DNA of 64,000 bases from an uncultured Kordia sp. (GTDB lineage: Bacteria > Bacteroidota > Bacteroidia > Flavobacteriales > Flavobacteriaceae). Location of the stretch: positions 124,001 through 188,000 of the forward strand of contig NZ_CANLEA010000007.1 in the NCBI RefSeq assembly GCF_947489565.1. The letters are read 5' to 3'. Positions 62,432 through 64,000 of this stretch are shown piece after piece. Position numbers and translations under genes: made by a program. Position 1 is the stretch's first letter. Each line of letters opens with the position of its first letter. The notes under the pieces were generated by a model. It saw nothing but the letters and a program-made list of their open reading frames with translations. It was not told the origin of the DNA and ran no database searches.

Positions 62432-63480
62432 AATACTGGAATCTTTAAAAATAAATTGTATGTGTTATTTTCTACATGAGTCTCTAAAATAAAATCATTG
62501 TCGTACAACAATGTTAGCCTTCTTTGGGAATTCATAATTCCTATTCCGTGATTTTCTTCTTCTTCTGCGTCCGCATTAAAATTATTTATAAGTCTAAATT
62601 CTAAATCGTTTTTTTTAGTAATTTCAAAACTGATGTCAATATTGATCTTTTCCACACCTTTTAATCCATGCTTAAAACAGTTTTCCACAAAAGATAAAAA
62701 CAGTAATGGAGGAATTTCAACATCATCAATATTTCCTGTAATGTTCATATTGGATTCTATACGATCATTGAATCGCATCTTTTCAATATCTATATAATTG
62801 TTGATATGGTTGATCTCTTTTAACAATTCTACTTTTGAGTCTTTTACCTCATATAAAGCATATTGCATCATATCAGACAACTTCAAAATTACTCTAGGTG
62901 TATCTTCTGATTTGTTAATTGCCAAAGCATACAAGCTATTTAATGTATTAAAGAAAAAGTGTGGCTGAATTTGAGATTTTAGAAGATTTAACTCTGTTCG
63001 CATTTGTACTTCTTTCAATCGCTCAGTTCTCTTTCTTTCAAAAATCCAATCGGTCGTTAATTTTAAAGTAGTCACTAAAGCCACATCATAAATCCCAATC
63101 ATAAACACGACTATAATATGATTAAAAGAATATGCTTTTTGAGGTGTATCTGATTCTGGCCAAACATTTTCATTAATCAACGCATAAATCAACTCGGTAC
63201 GCACTACATAAAAAATACTCAGTGTAATAAAAAAGTAAAATATATAGCTAGTGTACTTTTTATTTAAAATAAACTTTGGAAATAAGAAGTAAATATTGAC
63301 ATATACCAATACAACTCCTATAGAAACTGTTAATAAATTCGATTTAAAAGAATACCAATAATCTTGATAATAGCTTCCCCATCTAATAAAGTTTAGTGTA
63401 AAATATCCTATCCAAAAAGCAATATGATACTTCCTTGGTATAGTATGACTGGAACCTTCTTTAAAGATAGAATTGAGCAC
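62428..63480 (-). CDS. LytS-type sensor histidine kinase
   Basis: 350 residues with a GTG start. Four membrane helices in the first 140 residues; then the His_kinase domain with the phosphorylated His in LLKSQIQPHFFFNTLNSLYAL near 175-195, and an ATP-binding domain (NCFKHGLKG near 270; ENHGIGIMNSQRRL near 315). No periplasmic sensory domain of any size, so it may sense through the membrane or a partner such as the permease. Confidence 0.92.
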   Translation of the reverse strand: MLNSIFKEGSSHTIPRKYHIAFWIGYFTLNFIRWGSYYQDYWYSFKSNLLTVSIGVVLVYVNIYFLFPKFILNKKYTSYIFYFFITLSIFYVVRTELIYALINENVWPESDTPQKAYSFNHIIVVFMIGIYDVALVTTLKLTTDWIFERKRTERLKEVQMRTELNLLKSQIQPHFFFNTLNSLYALAINKSEDTPRVILKLSDMMQYALYEVKDSKVELLKEINHINNYIDIEKMRFNDRIESNMNITGNIDDVEIPPLLFLSFVENCFKHGLKGVEKINIDISFEITKKNDLEFRLINNFNADAEEEENHGIGIMNSQRRLTLLYDNDFILETHVENNTYNLFLKIPVL

Positions 63481-63702
63481 GATTTTTTAGTTTTATTAAT
63501 AATGAATCATCAATTTTATACAGCAATTTTAACGATATAATAATTAATTAACAATAAAATTGATTATTCTTTATTTTGCAAAAATCATTAGTCTTCAATT
63601 CATTGTCGTCTGTGTGTAAAATAATGTTGTTTATATATTTTTTTTCCAAATTATTTTTGTTTGAAATACTTTGCCGTCAATAAATTGTAAATAACCAACA
63701 TT

Positions 63703-64000
63703 ATGAAACAAAATTTACGAGTGTTATTTTTGTTTTCTTTTTTTCTATTATCTGTGCAATATTCTTTTGCTCAGGAAAAGGAGATTACTGGTATAGTGAC
63801 ATCTAAATCAGATGGTATACCGCTTCCAGGAGCTAATATATCAGTAGAAGGAACAACAAAAGGAGCACAGACAGATTTCGATGGAAAATACTCTATCAAA
63901 GCATCTCCTGGAGATGTATTAACATTCTCTTTTATAGGAATGACTACAAAGCAAGTAACTGTTGCTGATTCAAATGTCATTAACGTTCAACTTGAAGATA
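63703..64000 (+). CDS. SusC/RagA-type TonB-dependent receptor, partial (first 99 residues)
   Basis: The frame opens at the ATG at 63703 and runs off the right edge. A signal peptide (LRVLFLFSFFLLSVQYSFAQ) is followed by EITGIVTSKSDGIPLPGANISVEGTTKGAQTDFDGKYSIKA, a carboxypeptidase-regulatory-like plug-extension domain, as in SusC proteins. These outer-membrane transporters take up glycans with a SusD partner. It is divergent from the two-component/permease operon, with about 220 bp between. Confidence 0.93.
   Translation, partial: MKQNLRVLFLFSFFLLSVQYSFAQEKEITGIVTSKSDGIPLPGANISVEGTTKGAQTDFDGKYSIKASPGDVLTFSFIGMTTKQVTVADSNVINVQLED

Overview
The window is a 64 kb piece of a low-GC Bacteroidota chromosome, almost certainly from the Flavobacteriaceae. 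Support comes from T9SS C-terminal sorting domains, a SusC-type receptor, a gliding-group complement of lipoproteins and beta-barrels, promoters of the TTTG / TAnnTTTG type, a DnaX without the zinc-binding cysteines, and GG-leader peptides of the Bacteroidota lanthipeptide type. The general look resembles Kordia, but the genus is inference.

Layout. 1-1610: ECF sigma factor and the start of its anti-sigma-like membrane partner (minus, off the left edge). 1799-5403: a lipoprotein, pyrR-pyrB, a STAS-like small protein and RNase Z. 5409-8601: a TPR/AraC-type regulator followed by four small GG-leader peptide genes, each with its own operator, promoter and mostly its own terminator. 8735-12928: pdxH, sixA-like phosphatase, ppk1 and ppx (polyphosphate). 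13020-18193: beta-barrels, a T9SS cargo protein, miaE and dnaX, with repeat-rich gaps. 18204-22322: a minus-strand cassette of PLP decarboxylase, acyl carrier protein, AMP ligase and alpha/beta hydrolase, a probable small-molecule pathway. 22450-24190: SnoaL-like protein, Crp/Fnr regulator and rnpB. 24491-26261: three more small peptides with a shared operator-like motif, plus a decayed T9SS gene. 26330-33536: yebC, a C-terminal processing protease, small hypotheticals, a RmlD-like reductase and gcvT. 33770-39078: the threonine operon thrA-thrB-thrC (minus) with an unlisted 31-codon Thr/Ile-rich leader peptide and a clear promoter. 39204-47277: nnrD, three tandem TlpA-like thioredoxins, hutH and a pair of paralogous STAS-like proteins. 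47465-58548: clpC, gyrA, a TPR protein, NlpC/P60 peptidase, thiolase and pgpH. 58699-59089: tRNA-Ser, tRNA-Pro, tRNA-Arg. 59259-64000: a sugar-uptake locus (LytS-type kinase, LytTR regulator, MFS sugar permease, NagX-like protein and a divergent SusC-type receptor cut by the right edge).

Most of the window is housekeeping. The parts that deserve attention are: the four peptide genes at 7.2-8.6 kb, where a 22-bp inverted repeat lies exactly 32 bp upstream of a -7 box in all four cases; the second peptide group at 24.5-26.3 kb with a TAnGG-N5-CCnTA motif; the decarboxylase/ACP/ligase/hydrolase cassette; and the threonine leader peptide. No transposase, prophage, CRISPR array or peptide-modifying enzyme was seen. 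Several intergenic gaps hold dispersed palindromic repeats.
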